From contig NZ_BSFQ01000014.1 of NCBI RefSeq assembly GCF_027922425.1, positions 1 through 64,000 of the forward strand: DNA of 64,000 nucleotides, in the 5' to 3' direction. Below the pieces are notes generated by a model. The model did not search any database. It saw only the letters and a program-made list of their open reading frames with translations, and was not told the DNA's origin. Both the position numbers and the translations under genes were made by a program. Within the stretch, counting starts at the first letter, position 1; the number at the start of each line of letters is the position of its first letter. This DNA comes from Pseudonocardia halophobica. Its GTDB lineage: Bacteria > Actinomycetota > Actinomycetes > Mycobacteriales > Pseudonocardiaceae. Below, in pieces: positions 46,054-56,043 of the stretch.

Positions 46054-47405
46054 GACCCGACCTGAGCTGCGGGAACGTGCGCGGTCAGGAAACGGCTCAC
46101 CGAGCCGGGCGTGCCGGCGGGGTGGGTGTGCAGGAACGACGCGTGCACCCCGCCCCCGACGAAGCCCTCCGGCTCCCCGCCGCGCCAGCCCCACGCCGGC
46201 GCCGCACCGGCCCGCGGCGTGACCGCACAGTGGTGGAACTCGTGCCCGCTGACCCGCTCCCCCGCGGCGAAGCCCGTCGAGTCGCTCAGCGCCACGGCGT
46301 CGCGGTAGCCGAGGGTGAGCCGGCCGGTCATCGCGGCGGCGGCGTCGAGGACCCCGACCAGCGGGACGCCGTCGAGCTCCCGGCACAGGTAGAGCAGCCC
46401 GCCGCACTCCGCGCGGATCGGCGCCCCCGCGGTCGCGAGCGCGCGGATCGCCGCGAGCAGACCGGCGTTGGCGCCGAGGTCCGCGACGTGCTCCTCCGGG
46501 AACCCGCCGGGCAGGACGAGCCCGCCGATGCCCGCGGGCAGGGTCTCGTCGCGCAGCGGGTCGACGAGCACGACCTCGGATCCCGCCGCCTCCAGCAGCT
46601 CGACGTGTTCGGCGTAGCCGAAGGAGAAGGCCGCGCCACCCAGCACCGCGGTCCGCATGCCCGGCTCGGCCCGGAACCCGCCCAGTTCGCCGGCCGGGTC
46701 CCACACCGGCCCCGCCGGCAGCGGCTCCGCGACCCGGACCACCGCGTCGAGGTCGACGTGCTCGGCCACCAGGGCCGCCATCGCGTCGACCGCCGCGGTC
46801 GCCGCCGCACCGTGCTCGACGGCCGTCACCAGGCCGAGGTGGCGCGACGGCACGGCCAGCTCCGCGTGCCGCGGCAGGACGCCGAGCACCGGCAGCCCGA
46901 TCTCGTCGCACGCCGCCCGGAGCACCTCCTCGTGCCGCGGCGACCCGACCCGATTGAGGATCACCCCGGCGATGCGCGTGGTCGGGTCGAAGCTGCGGAA
47001 GCCGTGCAGGAGCGCCGCGACCGACCGCGACTGCCCCCGGCAGTCCACGACGAGCACCACGGGCGCGCCGACCATGGCCGCGACCTGGGCCGTCGAGCCG
47101 TACCCGTCGGCGACCCGGCCGTCGAACAGCCCCATGACGCCCTCGATCACCGCGACCTCGCAGCCGGCGGCGCCGTGCCGGACCAGCGGCCCGATGCGCT
47201 GCTCGCCGACGAGGACGGGGTCGAGGTTCCGGCCGCGACGTCCGGCGGCGAGCGTGTGGTAGCCGGGGTCGATGTAGTCCGGCCCGATCTTGAACGGCGC
47301 GACGGCGGTCCCCCGTCGGGCCAGGGCGGCCATCAGGCCGGTGGCGACCGTCGTCTTCCCGGACCCCGACGCCGGGGCCGCGACGACGAGCGCGCGGGCT
47401 ACCAC
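46050..47405 (-). CDS. cobB: Cobyrinate a,c-diamide synthase (CobB/CbiA)
   Basis: This 451-aa ATP- and glutamine-dependent amidase amidates the a and c carboxyls of the corrin. The N-terminal P-loop is VVAAPASGSGKTTVATGLMA with GPDYIDPGYH, and the C-terminal glutamine amidotransferase domain has AECGGLLYLCREL with the Cys nucleophile and GHEFHHCAVTP. GTG 47405 overlaps the CobO stop (7 bases). Its stop lies inside the 40-bp palindrome. It belongs to the CobQ-ChlID-CobO-CobB run. Confidence 0.95.
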   Translation of the reverse strand: MVARALVVAAPASGSGKTTVATGLMAALARRGTAVAPFKIGPDYIDPGYHTLAAGRRGRNLDPVLVGEQRIGPLVRHGAAGCEVAVIEGVMGLFDGRVADGYGSTAQVAAMVGAPVVLVVDCRGQSRSVAALLHGFRSFDPTTRIAGVILNRVGSPRHEEVLRAACDEIGLPVLGVLPRHAELAVPSRHLGLVTAVEHGAAATAAVDAMAALVAEHVDLDAVVRVAEPLPAGPVWDPAGELGGFRAEPGMRTAVLGGAAFSFGYAEHVELLEAAGSEVVLVDPLRDETLPAGIGGLVLPGGFPEEHVADLGANAGLLAAIRALATAGAPIRAECGGLLYLCRELDGVPLVGVLDAAAAMTGRLTLGYRDAVALSDSTGFAAGERVSGHEFHHCAVTPRAGAAPAWGWRGGEPEGFVGGGVHASFLHTHPAGTPGSVSRFLTAHVPAAQVGS

Positions 47406-48013
47406 TCGATCCCCCGCTGCCCCTTCTGCCCGGCGTCCATCGGGTGCTTGATCTTGGTCGTCTGCATGACGAGGTCGGCGGCCTCGATCAGCTCGGGCGG
47501 CGCGTCCCGGCCGGTGATGATCACGTGCTGGCGGCCCTCGCGCGCGGCGAGCACCTCGACGACCTCGTGCACGTCCACCCAGCCCCACTTCAGCGGGTAG
47601 GTGAACTCGTCGAGCACGTAGACCTCGTGGACCTGGTTCTCGATCCGGCGGCGGATCTCCCGCCAGCCCTCGAGCGCCGCGGCGGCGTGGTCCTCCTCGC
47701 TGCCGGCCTTGCGGCTCCAGCTCCAGCCCGAGCCCATCTTGTGCCACTCGACCGGCCCGCCCTCGCCGGTCTGCTCGTGCAGCCGGCCGAGCGCGCGGAA
47801 GGCCTCCTCCTCGCCGACCTTCCACTTCGCCGACTTGACGAACTGGAACACGCCGATCGACCAGCCCTGGTTCCAGCCGCGCAGGGCGAGCCCGAAGGCC
47901 GCCGTCGACTTGCCCTTCATCTCGCCGGTGTGCACCACGAGCAGCGGACGGTTGCGGCGCTGGCGGGTGGTGAGCCCGTCCTGCGGAACGGTGGAGACCT
48001 GGCCCTGGGGCAT
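47399..48013 (-). CDS. cobO: Cob(I)yrinic acid a,c-diamide adenosyltransferase (CobO/CobA)
   Basis: A 204-aa CobA/CobO-type adenosyltransferase with the P-loop VVHTGEMKGKSTAAFGLAL (residues 25-45), KWKVGEEEAF, and VYVLDEFTYPLKWGWVDVHE containing the DEF metal/ATP motif. It transfers the 5'-deoxyadenosyl group to cobalt. The start ATG 48013 has GGGAGG. It sits between the chelatase-type ChlI/D subunit and CobB in the expected pathway order. Confidence 0.95.
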   Translation of the reverse strand: MPQGQVSTVPQDGLTTRQRRNRPLLVVHTGEMKGKSTAAFGLALRGWNQGWSIGVFQFVKSAKWKVGEEEAFRALGRLHEQTGEGGPVEWHKMGSGWSWSRKAGSEEDHAAAALEGWREIRRRIENQVHEVYVLDEFTYPLKWGWVDVHEVVEVLAAREGRQHVIITGRDAPPELIEAADLVMQTTKIKHPMDAGQKGQRGIEW

Positions 48014-48040
48014 CGTCGTCCTCCCTGGTCAGTGGTGGTC

Positions 48041-48080
48041 GTGAGTGCCTACTGCCCCTCTAGGGGCACTAGGCACTCAC
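48041..48080. repeat. 40-bp palindromic repeat, copy 3
   Basis: GTGAGTGCCTACTGCCCCT pairs with AGGGGCACTAGGCACTCAC around CT, with a single C-C mismatch; GGTC precedes it (that is GACC on the other strand). The minus-strand arm supplies the last codons and TAG stop of the ChlID gene (GTG AGT GCC TAG). Confidence 0.93.
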
Positions 48081-50216
48081 GGCGGAGGTGAGATCGGCGA
48101 CGGTGAGCTCGTCGACCGTGATCACGGGGGCGCCGGCGGCCGCGGCGACCTGCCCGGCGAGGCCGAGCTTCACGAAGCCGGACTCGCAGTCGACCACCAC
48201 GGTGTGCACGCCGTCGGCGGCGAGCAGGCCGGCGGCGCGGCGGGCGTCGGCGACGGGGTCGCCGCCGGGGCGGGTCGCGACCGTGGCCCGCCCGTCCGTG
48301 AGCAGGACGACGAGCGGGCGCCGCCGCGGGTCCCGCACCCGTTCGGCGGCGAGGGTGCGGCGGGCGAGCAGCAGGCCGTCGGCGAGCGGGGTGCGGCCGC
48401 CGGTGCGCATCGCGGCCATCCGGACCTGGGCGGTCGGGACGCTCGTGGTCGGCGGGAGGACGAGCTCGGCGCCGGCGGAGCGGAAGGTCACCAGGCCGAC
48501 CTTGTCCCTGCGCTGGTAGGCGTCGCGGAGCAGCGCGAGGACGGCGCCGGAGACCGTGGCCATCCGCTTGCGGGCGGCCATCGACCCGGAGGCGTCGACC
48601 ACGAACAGCACGAGGTTCCCCTCGCGCCCCTCGCGCAGCGCCGCCCGCATGTCGGCGCGCTGCAGCAGGAGGCCGGGGCCGCGGCGGCCGCGCTCGTGCT
48701 GGAACGGGGCCGCGGCGGCGATCGTGGCGGGGAGGTGCAGGTCCGCGGCCCGGCGCGGGGTGGCGTCCGAGGGCCGGACGACGCGTCCGGTGTCGGTCCG
48801 GGCGCGCGAGCGGCGGCCGGGCGCGCCGTCGCCCACCCCGGGCACGGTGAACCGCCGCGCCGCGACCCGGCTCAGGCGAGCCGGGGCGCCGACGGGCATC
48901 GCGCTGCCGGCGCCCATGGCCTCCGGCCGGTCCTGCGGGGCCTCGACCGCCTCGACCGCCTCGCCGGGCTCGCGCGGCGGGGCCGGCGGCGTGTGCGACT
49001 CGGGTCCGGCCCGGCCCGCGCCGCCGCTCGACGGGGTGGGTCCGCTGCGGGTGGGATCCGCGCCGGCCCGGGACTCCGCGTCGGGGCCGCCGTCGGCCTC
49101 GTCCGGCGCGCCGCCGCCCGGGTCGTCGTCGGGGTCGGTCGGGTCCGGCGGGTCGGTCGGGTTCGGCGGGTCGGTCGGGTCGGTCGGGCCCTCGGGTCCC
49201 AGGTCCTCCTCGGCGTCCCGCAGGGCCTCGTCGAGGTCCTTCTCGTCGATCCCGGGCTCGTCGAAGGGGTCCCGCCGGCGCCGGTGCGGCAGCGCCAGGC
49301 GCGCCGCGACCCGCACGTCGTCCTCGGCGACGGCATCGGCGCCCCGCCAGGCGGCGTGCGCGACCGCGGTCCGGGCGATGACGAGGTCGGCCCGCATGCC
49401 GTCGACGTCGAACCGGGCGCACACGAACGCGATCCGGCGCAGCTCACGGTCGCTCAGCCGCACGGCCTCGACCCGGTCCCGTGCGGCGACGATCCGTTCC
49501 GCGACCTCGGCGTCCGCCGCGGCCCAGGTTCCGGCGAACCCGGCCGGGTCGGCCTCGAACGCCATCCGCCGCCGGACGACCTCGACGCGGGTGTCGACCT
49601 CCCGTGCCGCCCGCACCTCCACGGTCAGCCCGAACCGGTCGAGCAGCTGCGGCCGCAGCTCGCCCTCCTCCGGGTTCATCGTGCCGACCAGCAGGAACCG
49701 CGCCGCGTGCGAGACCGAGACGCCGTCCCGCTCGACGTGCGCGCGGCCCATGGCGGCGGCGTCGAGCAGCAGGTCGACGAGGTGGTCGTGGAGCAGGTTG
49801 ACCTCGTCGACGTAGAGCACGCCGCGGTGCGCGTCGGCCAGCAGCCCGGGCTGGTAGGCGCGGGTGCCCTCGGACAGCGCCTTCTCCAGGTCGAGCGAGC
49901 CGACCAGCCGGTCCTCGGTGGTGCCCACGGGGAGCTCGACGAGCCGGGCCGGCCGGGTCGTGGAGCCGCCGGCGTGCGGGGCGTCGGGGCAGGACGGGTC
50001 GGGGGCGGCCGGGTCGCAGCCGAAGCGGCAGCCCGCCACGACGTCGAGCGCGGGGAGCAGGGCGGCGAGCGCGCGCACGGCCGTCGACTTGGCGGTGCCC
50101 TTCTCCCCGCGCACCAGCACCCCGCCGACGCCGGGGTGCACGGCGTTGAGGACCAGGGCCAGGCGCAGGTCGTCGTGCCCGACGACCGCCGAGAAGGGAA
50201 ATGCCGTACCGCTCAC
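48069..50216 (-). CDS. Magnesium/cobalt chelatase ChlI-ChlD-type subunit
   Basis: A 715-aa fusion: an AAA+ half ([53 protein letters not shown]), a long low-complexity hinge and a von Willebrand A half with a MIDAS-like [18 protein letters not shown]. It is the small/medium pair of the aerobic cobaltochelatase in fused form, working with a large CobN not found here. The hinge (about residues 340-450) is made of Asp/Pro/Thr repeats, [16 protein letters not shown] and similar, which are translated from near-identical codons. GTG 50216 overlaps the CobQ stop. Confidence 0.92.
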   Translation of the reverse strand: MSGTAFPFSAVVGHDDLRLALVLNAVHPGVGGVLVRGEKGTAKSTAVRALAALLPALDVVAGCRFGCDPAAPDPSCPDAPHAGGSTTRPARLVELPVGTTEDRLVGSLDLEKALSEGTRAYQPGLLADAHRGVLYVDEVNLLHDHLVDLLLDAAAMGRAHVERDGVSVSHAARFLLVGTMNPEEGELRPQLLDRFGLTVEVRAAREVDTRVEVVRRRMAFEADPAGFAGTWAAADAEVAERIVAARDRVEAVRLSDRELRRIAFVCARFDVDGMRADLVIARTAVAHAAWRGADAVAEDDVRVAARLALPHRRRRDPFDEPGIDEKDLDEALRDAEEDLGPEGPTDPTDPPNPTDPPDPTDPDDDPGGGAPDEADGGPDAESRAGADPTRSGPTPSSGGAGRAGPESHTPPAPPREPGEAVEAVEAPQDRPEAMGAGSAMPVGAPARLSRVAARRFTVPGVGDGAPGRRSRARTDTGRVVRPSDATPRRAADLHLPATIAAAAPFQHERGRRGPGLLLQRADMRAALREGREGNLVLFVVDASGSMAARKRMATVSGAVLALLRDAYQRRDKVGLVTFRSAGAELVLPPTTSVPTAQVRMAAMRTGGRTPLADGLLLARRTLAAERVRDPRRRPLVVLLTDGRATVATRPGGDPVADARRAAGLLAADGVHTVVVDCESGFVKLGLAGQVAAAAGAPVITVDELTVADLTSAVSA

Positions 50217-51742
50217 CGGCGCGACTCTGCCAGACCGGTCGCCAGCACCGGGAGATCCACGGGGGCACCGTGACTGATCACATGTTCAAGTGCGGCCGTG
50301 TCCAGGTGCTGCTCGACGAGGTCCGCCAGCAGGTCGAGCTGGGCGGTCCGCTCCGCCGCGAACGACGTGTCCGGGGCCGGGCGGAACCCGGTCCGACCTG
50401 ACTGTTCGGCCAGCCGCGACAGCAGGAGGCGGCGGAACGCGTCGTTCTCCAGCAGGCCGTGCCAGTGGGTGCCGAGCACGGCGCCGGCGTCGGACCCCTC
50501 GCCGTCGAGCAGCTGGGGGTCGCCCGACCGCACGACGCGGCCGTGGTGGATCTCGTAGCCGCGCACCGGCACGCCGAGCGCGGTGCCGGTGGGGGTGCCG
50601 AGGTGCTTCTCGTGGTCGAAGGCGATCTCCAGGTCGAGCAGCCCGAGCCCGGCGACGTCGGCGCCCTCCGGCACCTCCACGCCCGGATCGGTGATCCGGC
50701 GGCCCAGCATCTGGTACCCGCCGCAGATCCCGAGGACCGGCTTGTTCTCCTCGGCGTGCGCGGCGATCGCGTCGGCCAGGCCCGTGGCCCGCAGCCAGGC
50801 CAGGTCCGAGACGGTCGCCTTGGACCCCGGTAGCACGACGACGTCCGCGTCGAGGATCCGCGACGGCTCGGTCACGTACCGGACCGCGACGCCGGGTTCG
50901 CAGGCCAGGGCCTCGGCGTCGGTCGCGTTGGAGATCCGCGGCAGCCGGACCACGGCGACGCGCAGCCACTGCTCGCCGAGCGGCGGGGCCGGGCGGCCGA
51001 GCACCCCGTCGGCGACGGCGGACAGGGAGTCCTCGGCGTCGAGCCACAGGCGGTCCGACCAGGGGACGACGCCGAGCGTCGACCGCCCCGTCAGCGCCCG
51101 GAGCTGCTCCAGTCCCGGGGCCAGCAGCGCGGGGTCCCCGCGGAACTTGTTGATCACGAACCCGGCGATCCGGGCCTGGTCGGCCGGGTCGAGGACGGCG
51201 ACGGTGCCGAACAGGTGCGCGAGCACGCCGCCGCGGTCGATGTCCCCCACCACGATCACCGGCAGGTCCGCGGCCTGGGCCAGGCCCATGTTGGCGAGGT
51301 CGGTGGCCCGCAGGTTGATCTCGGCGGGCGAGCCGGCCCCCTCGCAGACCACGACGTCGAACCGGGACCGCAGCTCGGTCAGGGTGTCCGTGACGACCTC
51401 GAGCAGCGCGGCGGTCCGGGTCCGGTAGGACAGGGCGGAGACGTGCCCGTCCGCCCGTCCCCGGACCACCACCTGCGAGATCCGGTCGCTGCCCGGCTTG
51501 AGCAGCACGGGGTTGAACGCGACGCTCGGCTCCAGGCCGCAGGCGTGCGCCTGCATCGCCTGGGCCCGGCCGATCTCCCCGCCGTCGACGGTGACGACGG
51601 AGTTGTTGCTCATGTTCTGGGCCTTGAACGGGGCGACGGACACCCCCCGCCGGCGCAGCCAGCGGCAGATGCCCGCCACCAGGGCGCTCTTGCCGGCGTC
51701 GGACGTCGTTCCCGCCACCAGCAGGGCGCCGCTCGGATCCAC
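50213..51742 (-). CDS. cobQ: Cobyric acid synthase CobQ
   Basis: A 509-aa glutamine-dependent amidotransferase. The N-terminal DTB-synthase-like P-loop is [20 protein letters not shown] followed by [13 protein letters not shown], and the C-terminal half holds [15 protein letters not shown] with the amidotransferase cysteine and [11 protein letters not shown] with the His. It amidates the b, d, e and g carboxyls of adenosylcobyrinate diamide. It is the first gene of the CobQ, ChlID, CobO, CobB, CobE run, with 4-base coupling to the next. The start is GTG 51742. Confidence 0.96.
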   Translation of the reverse strand: MDPSGALLVAGTTSDAGKSALVAGICRWLRRRGVSVAPFKAQNMSNNSVVTVDGGEIGRAQAMQAHACGLEPSVAFNPVLLKPGSDRISQVVVRGRADGHVSALSYRTRTAALLEVVTDTLTELRSRFDVVVCEGAGSPAEINLRATDLANMGLAQAADLPVIVVGDIDRGGVLAHLFGTVAVLDPADQARIAGFVINKFRGDPALLAPGLEQLRALTGRSTLGVVPWSDRLWLDAEDSLSAVADGVLGRPAPPLGEQWLRVAVVRLPRISNATDAEALACEPGVAVRYVTEPSRILDADVVVLPGSKATVSDLAWLRATGLADAIAAHAEENKPVLGICGGYQMLGRRITDPGVEVPEGADVAGLGLLDLEIAFDHEKHLGTPTGTALGVPVRGYEIHHGRVVRSGDPQLLDGEGSDAGAVLGTHWHGLLENDAFRRLLLSRLAEQSGRTGFRPAPDTSFAAERTAQLDLLADLVEQHLDTAALEHVISHGAPVDLPVLATGLAESRR

Positions 51743-51757
51743 GCCGAGCAGTCTCCG

Positions 51758-53053
51758 TCAGAAGAGGCGGCAGAGGCCCGGCGGGGTGCTGCGGACGCCG
51801 AGGTTGCCGGTCCACGTGTTGGCGGTGCCGGCGGTCCCGGTGCCCTTGCTCTGGTCGGTGCAGTCGGACACGGCGTTCTGGAAGGAGCGGTTGCCGGTCA
51901 CGGTGACGCCGGAGTTGGCCGCGCCCTCCAGCAGGATCCCGGTGCCGGTGCTCTGCGCGACGGTGTTGCCGCTGATCGTGCCGGAGGTCTGGTCGACGAG
52001 CCGGATGCCGTTGAGGCGGTTGACCACGGTGTTGGTGTTCACGGTCAGGCCCGTGTTCCTCACCGGGCTGAAGTCCTGCGTCACGGAGATGCCGTTCCTC
52101 GCCCCATCGGTGAGGACGTTGCCGGTGACCTTCACGTTCTTCGTCGCGCCGCCGACGAGGATGCCGGTGCCGACGCCCGTCGTGGCGGTGGGGCGCCGAA
52201 CCACCTGGTTGTGCGCGACGACCAGGCCGTCGACGTTCGTGACCACGGCGAAGGTGGCGTCGTCGATGCTCTGGTTGCGCTCGATCCGCAGCCCGGTCGA
52301 CCAGCTCGCCGGGTCGCCCGCGGTGTTCACGGCGGCCGCGGCGTCGCCGTCGTGGCCGGTGAAGAGGTTGTCGGAGATCGTCAGGTTGTTCGCCGTGCCG
52401 CAGCAGAGGAAGACGCCCGCCTGGCCGCCCTCCCCGTTGTTCTCGGCGAAGCGGTTGCGCGTCACCGCGCTGGCGACCTGGCCGTTCGAGTTCATGTTCA
52501 CGCCGAAGCTGAAGCGCGTGATCACGTTGTTGGTGATCGTGATGCCGGAGCCACGGTTGACGGCGAGCACGCCACCCGTGGACGCGCCCTTGGTCTGGGT
52601 GGCGTTGCTGATCGTGAAGCCGTCGATGCGGACGTTCGAGACCCCGCCCGCGACCGTGAACCCGGAGCCGCCCTTGCCGTCGACCACGGACTCGGCCCTG
52701 AGGTCGGTCCGGCCGGTGCGGGCGTCGACGCCGGCCCGGGCGCCGAGGAGGGTGATCGGCTTGGTCAGCGTGATGGTGCCGGTGTAGGTCCCCGGGCAGA
52801 CCTTCACGGTGGCCCCCGACGGTGCCGCGGCGACCACGGCGGCGAGGTCCTTCGTCGCAGTACCGCAGCCCACCGGGATGGCCCCGGGCGGGGTGACCTG
52901 CTCCGGAGCCGCCCCGACGGCGCCGGACTCCGCGGCGCCCGCCGTCCCCGCGCCGGCGATCGCGATCCCCACGGCGATCACCGCGACCAGCACCGGGCGG
53001 ACCGCGCGGCCCCCGACCGTCCGCGGTGCCCCGCGCACAGCACTCCCCCTCAT
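51758..53053 (-). CDS. Secreted right-handed beta-helix protein (NosD/pectate-lyase-like)
   Basis: A 431-aa exported protein: the signal peptide is about residues 1-41 (VLVAVIAVGIAIAGAGTAGA then AES). The rest is a right-handed parallel beta-helix of PbH1 repeats, each with an N-T/N-N turn such as NVITRFSFGVNMNSNGQVAS, NNLTISDNLFTGHDGDA and VTGNVLTDGARNGIS. Cysteines at FLCCGT and near the end may form disulfides. Such folds occur in polysaccharide lyases and epimerases, but no catalytic Asp/Lys set can be assigned. ATG 53053 has GGAGGGGGC. Divergent from SURF1. Confidence 0.85.
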   Translation of the reverse strand: MRGSAVRGAPRTVGGRAVRPVLVAVIAVGIAIAGAGTAGAAESGAVGAAPEQVTPPGAIPVGCGTATKDLAAVVAAAPSGATVKVCPGTYTGTITLTKPITLLGARAGVDARTGRTDLRAESVVDGKGGSGFTVAGGVSNVRIDGFTISNATQTKGASTGGVLAVNRGSGITITNNVITRFSFGVNMNSNGQVASAVTRNRFAENNGEGGQAGVFLCCGTANNLTISDNLFTGHDGDAAAAVNTAGDPASWSTGLRIERNQSIDDATFAVVTNVDGLVVAHNQVVRRPTATTGVGTGILVGGATKNVKVTGNVLTDGARNGISVTQDFSPVRNTGLTVNTNTVVNRLNGIRLVDQTSGTISGNTVAQSTGTGILLEGAANSGVTVTGNRSFQNAVSDCTDQSKGTGTAGTANTWTGNLGVRSTPPGLCRLF

Positions 53054-53296
53054 GAACGCCCCCTCCGACGTGACCCGGTCGCGGCCGGACGTAGCCGCGC
53101 CCCTCGGGATGCGCGAAGGATGGCGGCGGGTGAGCACGGCGGCGTCGACCTCCACCGGCTCGGGTGACACGTGCCAGCGCACCGGGTGACGGCGGCCACC
53201 GCCGGCGACCGGACGGCGTCCCGATCGGTGCCGGGCGGGCGCGACCGGCGACGAGGCGGCGGGACCCGCCCTCCGTGGGGCGCCTAACGTAGGGGC

Positions 53297-54163
53297 ATGC
53301 GCTTCCTGCTGCGCCCGGGCTGGATCGCCTTCGTGGTGGTGGTCATCGGCTTCGCCGTGGCGTGCTACACGCTGCTGGCCCCCTGGCAGTTCGGCCGCGA
53401 GGAGCAGCGTCAGGCGCAGCAGCACGCGATCGACACCGCCAACAGCACCCCGCCGGTCCCGTTCGCCCAGCTGGTCCCCGGCACCGAGGTCGACCCGGGC
53501 GACGAGTGGCGTCAGGTCACGCTCGCCGGCACCTACCTGCCGCAGGCCGAGGTGCTGGTCCGGCTGCGGTTCGTCGACGGCAAGCCCGCCTCCGAGGTCC
53601 TGACGCCCGTCCGGCTCGACGACGGCCGCACCGTCGCCGTCGACCGCGGCTCGATCACCACCGACGACGGCCAGGCCGTCCCCGACTTCCCCGCCGCCCC
53701 CGCGGGCCCGGTCACCCTGACCGGGCGGCTGCGCGTGAACGAGACCGACACCAGCGGCCGCGCCCCGGCCACCGAGGGCGGCCACCTGCAGATCTACGCC
53801 GTCGACTCCCGGCAGCTGGCCGCGGCGACGGGGACGCAGGACATGGTCGAGGGGTACCTGCAGCTCGGCGCGGGCCAGCCGGGCGTCCTCACCCCGATCC
53901 CGGTCACGCCCGCGACCACCGCGGCCCCGTTCACCAACGGCTCGTACGCCCTGCAGTGGCTGACCTTCGGCGCCATCGCGATCATCGCGCTGGGGTACTT
54001 CATCCGGCTCGAGGTGCTGCAGCGGCGCGGGAGGCGGGAGACGAAGGCGAGCCTGCGCGACGCCCTCTCGGGCCGCGACCTCGACCCCTCCGTCGACGAC
54101 GACCCCGCCCCCCGCCGCGACCGACCGGACACGGGCGACCGCGACACCCCCGCCCCCCACTGA
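53297..54163 (+). CDS. SURF1 family cytochrome oxidase assembly protein
   Basis: The 288-aa protein has the SURF1 pattern: an N-terminal membrane helix (PGWIAFVVVVIGFAVACYTL) with LAPWQFGREEQRQAQ, the extracytoplasmic domain (EWRQVTLAGTYLPQAEVLVR, GRTVAVDRGS, VTLTGRLRVNETD) and the C-terminal helix (YALQWLTFGAIAIIALGYFI). SURF1 helps insert haem in cytochrome c oxidase. It ends with a charged Asp/Arg-rich tail. ATG 53297 is 6 bases after TAACGT, without a Shine-Dalgarno. Confidence 0.9.
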   Translation: MRFLLRPGWIAFVVVVIGFAVACYTLLAPWQFGREEQRQAQQHAIDTANSTPPVPFAQLVPGTEVDPGDEWRQVTLAGTYLPQAEVLVRLRFVDGKPASEVLTPVRLDDGRTVAVDRGSITTDDGQAVPDFPAAPAGPVTLTGRLRVNETDTSGRAPATEGGHLQIYAVDSRQLAAATGTQDMVEGYLQLGAGQPGVLTPIPVTPATTAAPFTNGSYALQWLTFGAIAIIALGYFIRLEVLQRRGRRETKASLRDALSGRDLDPSVDDDPAPRRDRPDTGDRDTPAPH

Positions 54164-54227
54164 CTCGCGCCCGAGAAGGAGCCGAGGGCAGGATCCGGCC
54201 ACTGATCGAGCCGTCAGCTCCTGATGA

Positions 54228-55181
54228 TCACCGTCGGGGCGACAGTCCCGCCACCGCCACCGCTGCCCCCGCGGCGAGCAGCCCGACACAGCGGGAGAGG
54301 CGCGCGGCGCGCACGAGGTCGCCGGCGACGGGAGCGGGGCCGCGACCGAGGGTGGGCCGGTCCTCCGCGCCGTAGGCGTACTCCGTCCGCCCACCCAGCC
54401 GCACGCCCAACGCCCCCGCCGCGGCGGCCTCGACCGGGCCGGCGTTGGGGCTGGGGTGCTCGCGGGCGTCGCGCCGCCAGGCGGCCAGGGCGGCGCCGGG
54501 CCGGCCCCCGACCAGCGGGGCCGCGGCCGCCGTGAGCAGCGCGGCGAGCCGGGCCGGCAGCAGGTTGGCGAGGTCGTCGAGCCGGGCCGAGGCCCAGCCG
54601 AAGCGGGTGTAGCGGGGCGAGCGGTACCCCACCATCGCGTCGAGGGTGTTGACGGCCCGGTACCCCAGCAGGCCGGGCACGCCCGCCACCGCACCCCAGA
54701 ACAGGGGCGCCACGACGGCGTCGGACGTGTTCTCCGCCAACGACTCCACGCCCGCCCGCGCCATCCCGGCCGCGTCGAGCAGCGCGGGGTCGCGGGCGCA
54801 CAGGTGCGGGATCCGGGCCCGGGCCGCGTCGAGGTCGCCCTGCTCCAGCGACCTCCCCAGCGCCGCCCCCTCGCGCACGAGCGAGGTGCCCCCCAGCACG
54901 GCCCAGGTCGCCGCCGCGGTCAGCAGCACCCTGCCCGTCCGCGACCGCGGACGACCGACCACCCCGGCGCCCACCGCTCCCCCGACCAGCAGCGCGGAGT
55001 AGGCCGCACCGGCCGCGCGGGAGTCGGCGTACAGGCGTCGTTCCAGCCCGGCGGCGACCCGGCCGAAGCCCGCCACGGGGTGTCCGCGCCGGGGGTCGGC
55101 GAGGACGAGGTCGGCCGCCACCCCCAACGCCAGGCCCCACGCCCGGTCCGGGCCGGGGCGGAGGAAGAGGCCGTGCCGCAT
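54228..55181 (-). CDS. Cobalamin biosynthesis protein CbiB/CobD
   Basis: A 317-aa polytopic protein (adenosylcobinamide-phosphate synthase): LGVAADLVLADPRRGHPVAGFGR, then ARDPALLDAAGMARAGVESL-AENTSDAVVAPLFWGAVAG with the ENxxD core, and RAVNTLDAMVGYRSPRYTRFG. It links aminopropanol (or its phosphate) to cobyric acid, next after CobQ. ATG 55181 follows TACGGT by 7 bases (leaderless form); GTG 55190 is less likely. It lies 2.4 kb from CobQ, in an independent unit. Confidence 0.92.
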   Translation of the reverse strand: MRHGLFLRPGPDRAWGLALGVAADLVLADPRRGHPVAGFGRVAAGLERRLYADSRAAGAAYSALLVGGAVGAGVVGRPRSRTGRVLLTAAATWAVLGGTSLVREGAALGRSLEQGDLDAARARIPHLCARDPALLDAAGMARAGVESLAENTSDAVVAPLFWGAVAGVPGLLGYRAVNTLDAMVGYRSPRYTRFGWASARLDDLANLLPARLAALLTAAAAPLVGGRPGAALAAWRRDAREHPSPNAGPVEAAAAGALGVRLGGRTEYAYGAEDRPTLGRGPAPVAGDLVRAARLSRCVGLLAAGAAVAVAGLSPRR

Positions 55182-55214
55182 GCCGGTCACCGTAGCCCGG
55201 GGGATGATCGGGGC

Positions 55215-55850
55215 ATGCGCACGGACATCGACCCCGGCGAGCTGGGGCACGGCCGCTTCTACAAGGTGCTGACCAGCGTCGTCGTCCCCCGGCCCATCGC
55301 CTGGGTCTCGACCCGGTCGGCGGCGGGCGTCGACAACCTCGCCCCGCACTCCTTCTTCACGGTCTCGTGCGTGGACCCGCCCATGGTGCAGTTCACCTCG
55401 GTCGGGAAGAAGGACTCGCTGCGCAACGCCACCGAGACCGGCGAGTTCGTCGTCTGCCTCGCCTCCGAGTCCATGTTCGAGCGGATCAACGCCACGGGCA
55501 CGAACTTCCCCGCCGAGATCTCCGAGTTCGCCGAGGTCGGGCTGACCGCGGAGCCGAGCGCGACCGTGGAGCCGCCGCGGGTGAAGGAGTCGCCCGTCGC
55601 GCTCGAGTGCCGCCTCGAGCAGGCCCTCGAGCTGGGCGACTCGACGGTCGTGATCGGCCGGGTCCTGCACGCCGCGATCGACGCCGACGTCTTCGAGACC
55701 GACGCCCGCGGCCACAGCCTCCCCGCGATCGAACGGCTGCGCCCGCTCGCCCGCCTGGGCCGCAACGAGTGGTCGACGATCGGCAAGGTCCTCGACATCA
55801 CCCGCATCCCGTACGAGGAGTGGCCGGGCCACTACAGCCGCGAGGACTGA
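55215..55850 (+). CDS. Flavin reductase-like domain protein
   Basis: A 211-aa FMN-binding split-barrel protein: YKVLTSVVVPRPIAWVSTRS, NLAPHSFFTVSCVDPPMVQF and DSLRNATETGEFVVCLASE are the family's flavin-contact segments. It may reduce free flavin, or be a DIM6/NTAB-type oxidoreductase. The BluB activity needs reduced FMN, so a supply role is conceivable though unproven. ATG 55215 is preceded by the same 14 bases as the crotonase start. Its stop codon is the first base triplet of a 31-bp tandem repeat. Confidence 0.88.
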   Translation: MRTDIDPGELGHGRFYKVLTSVVVPRPIAWVSTRSAAGVDNLAPHSFFTVSCVDPPMVQFTSVGKKDSLRNATETGEFVVCLASESMFERINATGTNFPAEISEFAEVGLTAEPSATVEPPRVKESPVALECRLEQALELGDSTVVIGRVLHAAIDADVFETDARGHSLPAIERLRPLARLGRNEWSTIGKVLDITRIPYEEWPGHYSRED

Positions 55851-55971
55851 GCGGAGCTCGCGGAGCGAGCATCGACCCTGAGCGGAGCCTGCGGAGCGAG
55901 AACCGACCCTGAGCGGAGCCTGCGGAGCGAGCATCGACCCTGCGCGGAGCCTGCGGAGCGAGAATCGACCC
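55848..55971. repeat. 31-bp tandem repeat, four units plus partial
   Basis: Units start at 55848, 55879, 55910 and 55941, each TGAGCGGAGCCTGCGGAGC... ending GCATCGACCC or a one- or two-base variant. The first T-G-A is the stop of the flavin-reductase gene. A truncated fifth unit (TGAGCCGAAC) follows. Copies are 90-97% alike, so expansion is recent or homogenised. Confidence 0.95.
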
Positions 55972-56043
55972 TGAGCCGAACGTCCCTGGTCACGGCCCCG
56001 GCCGCCGCCTACCGTCGCCCCCGGCGGGCGGGGAGGGGGACAC

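Noticed and set aside
55848-55971. 31-bp repeats considered as a CRISPR array
   Set aside because: Period equals unit length, so there are no spacers.
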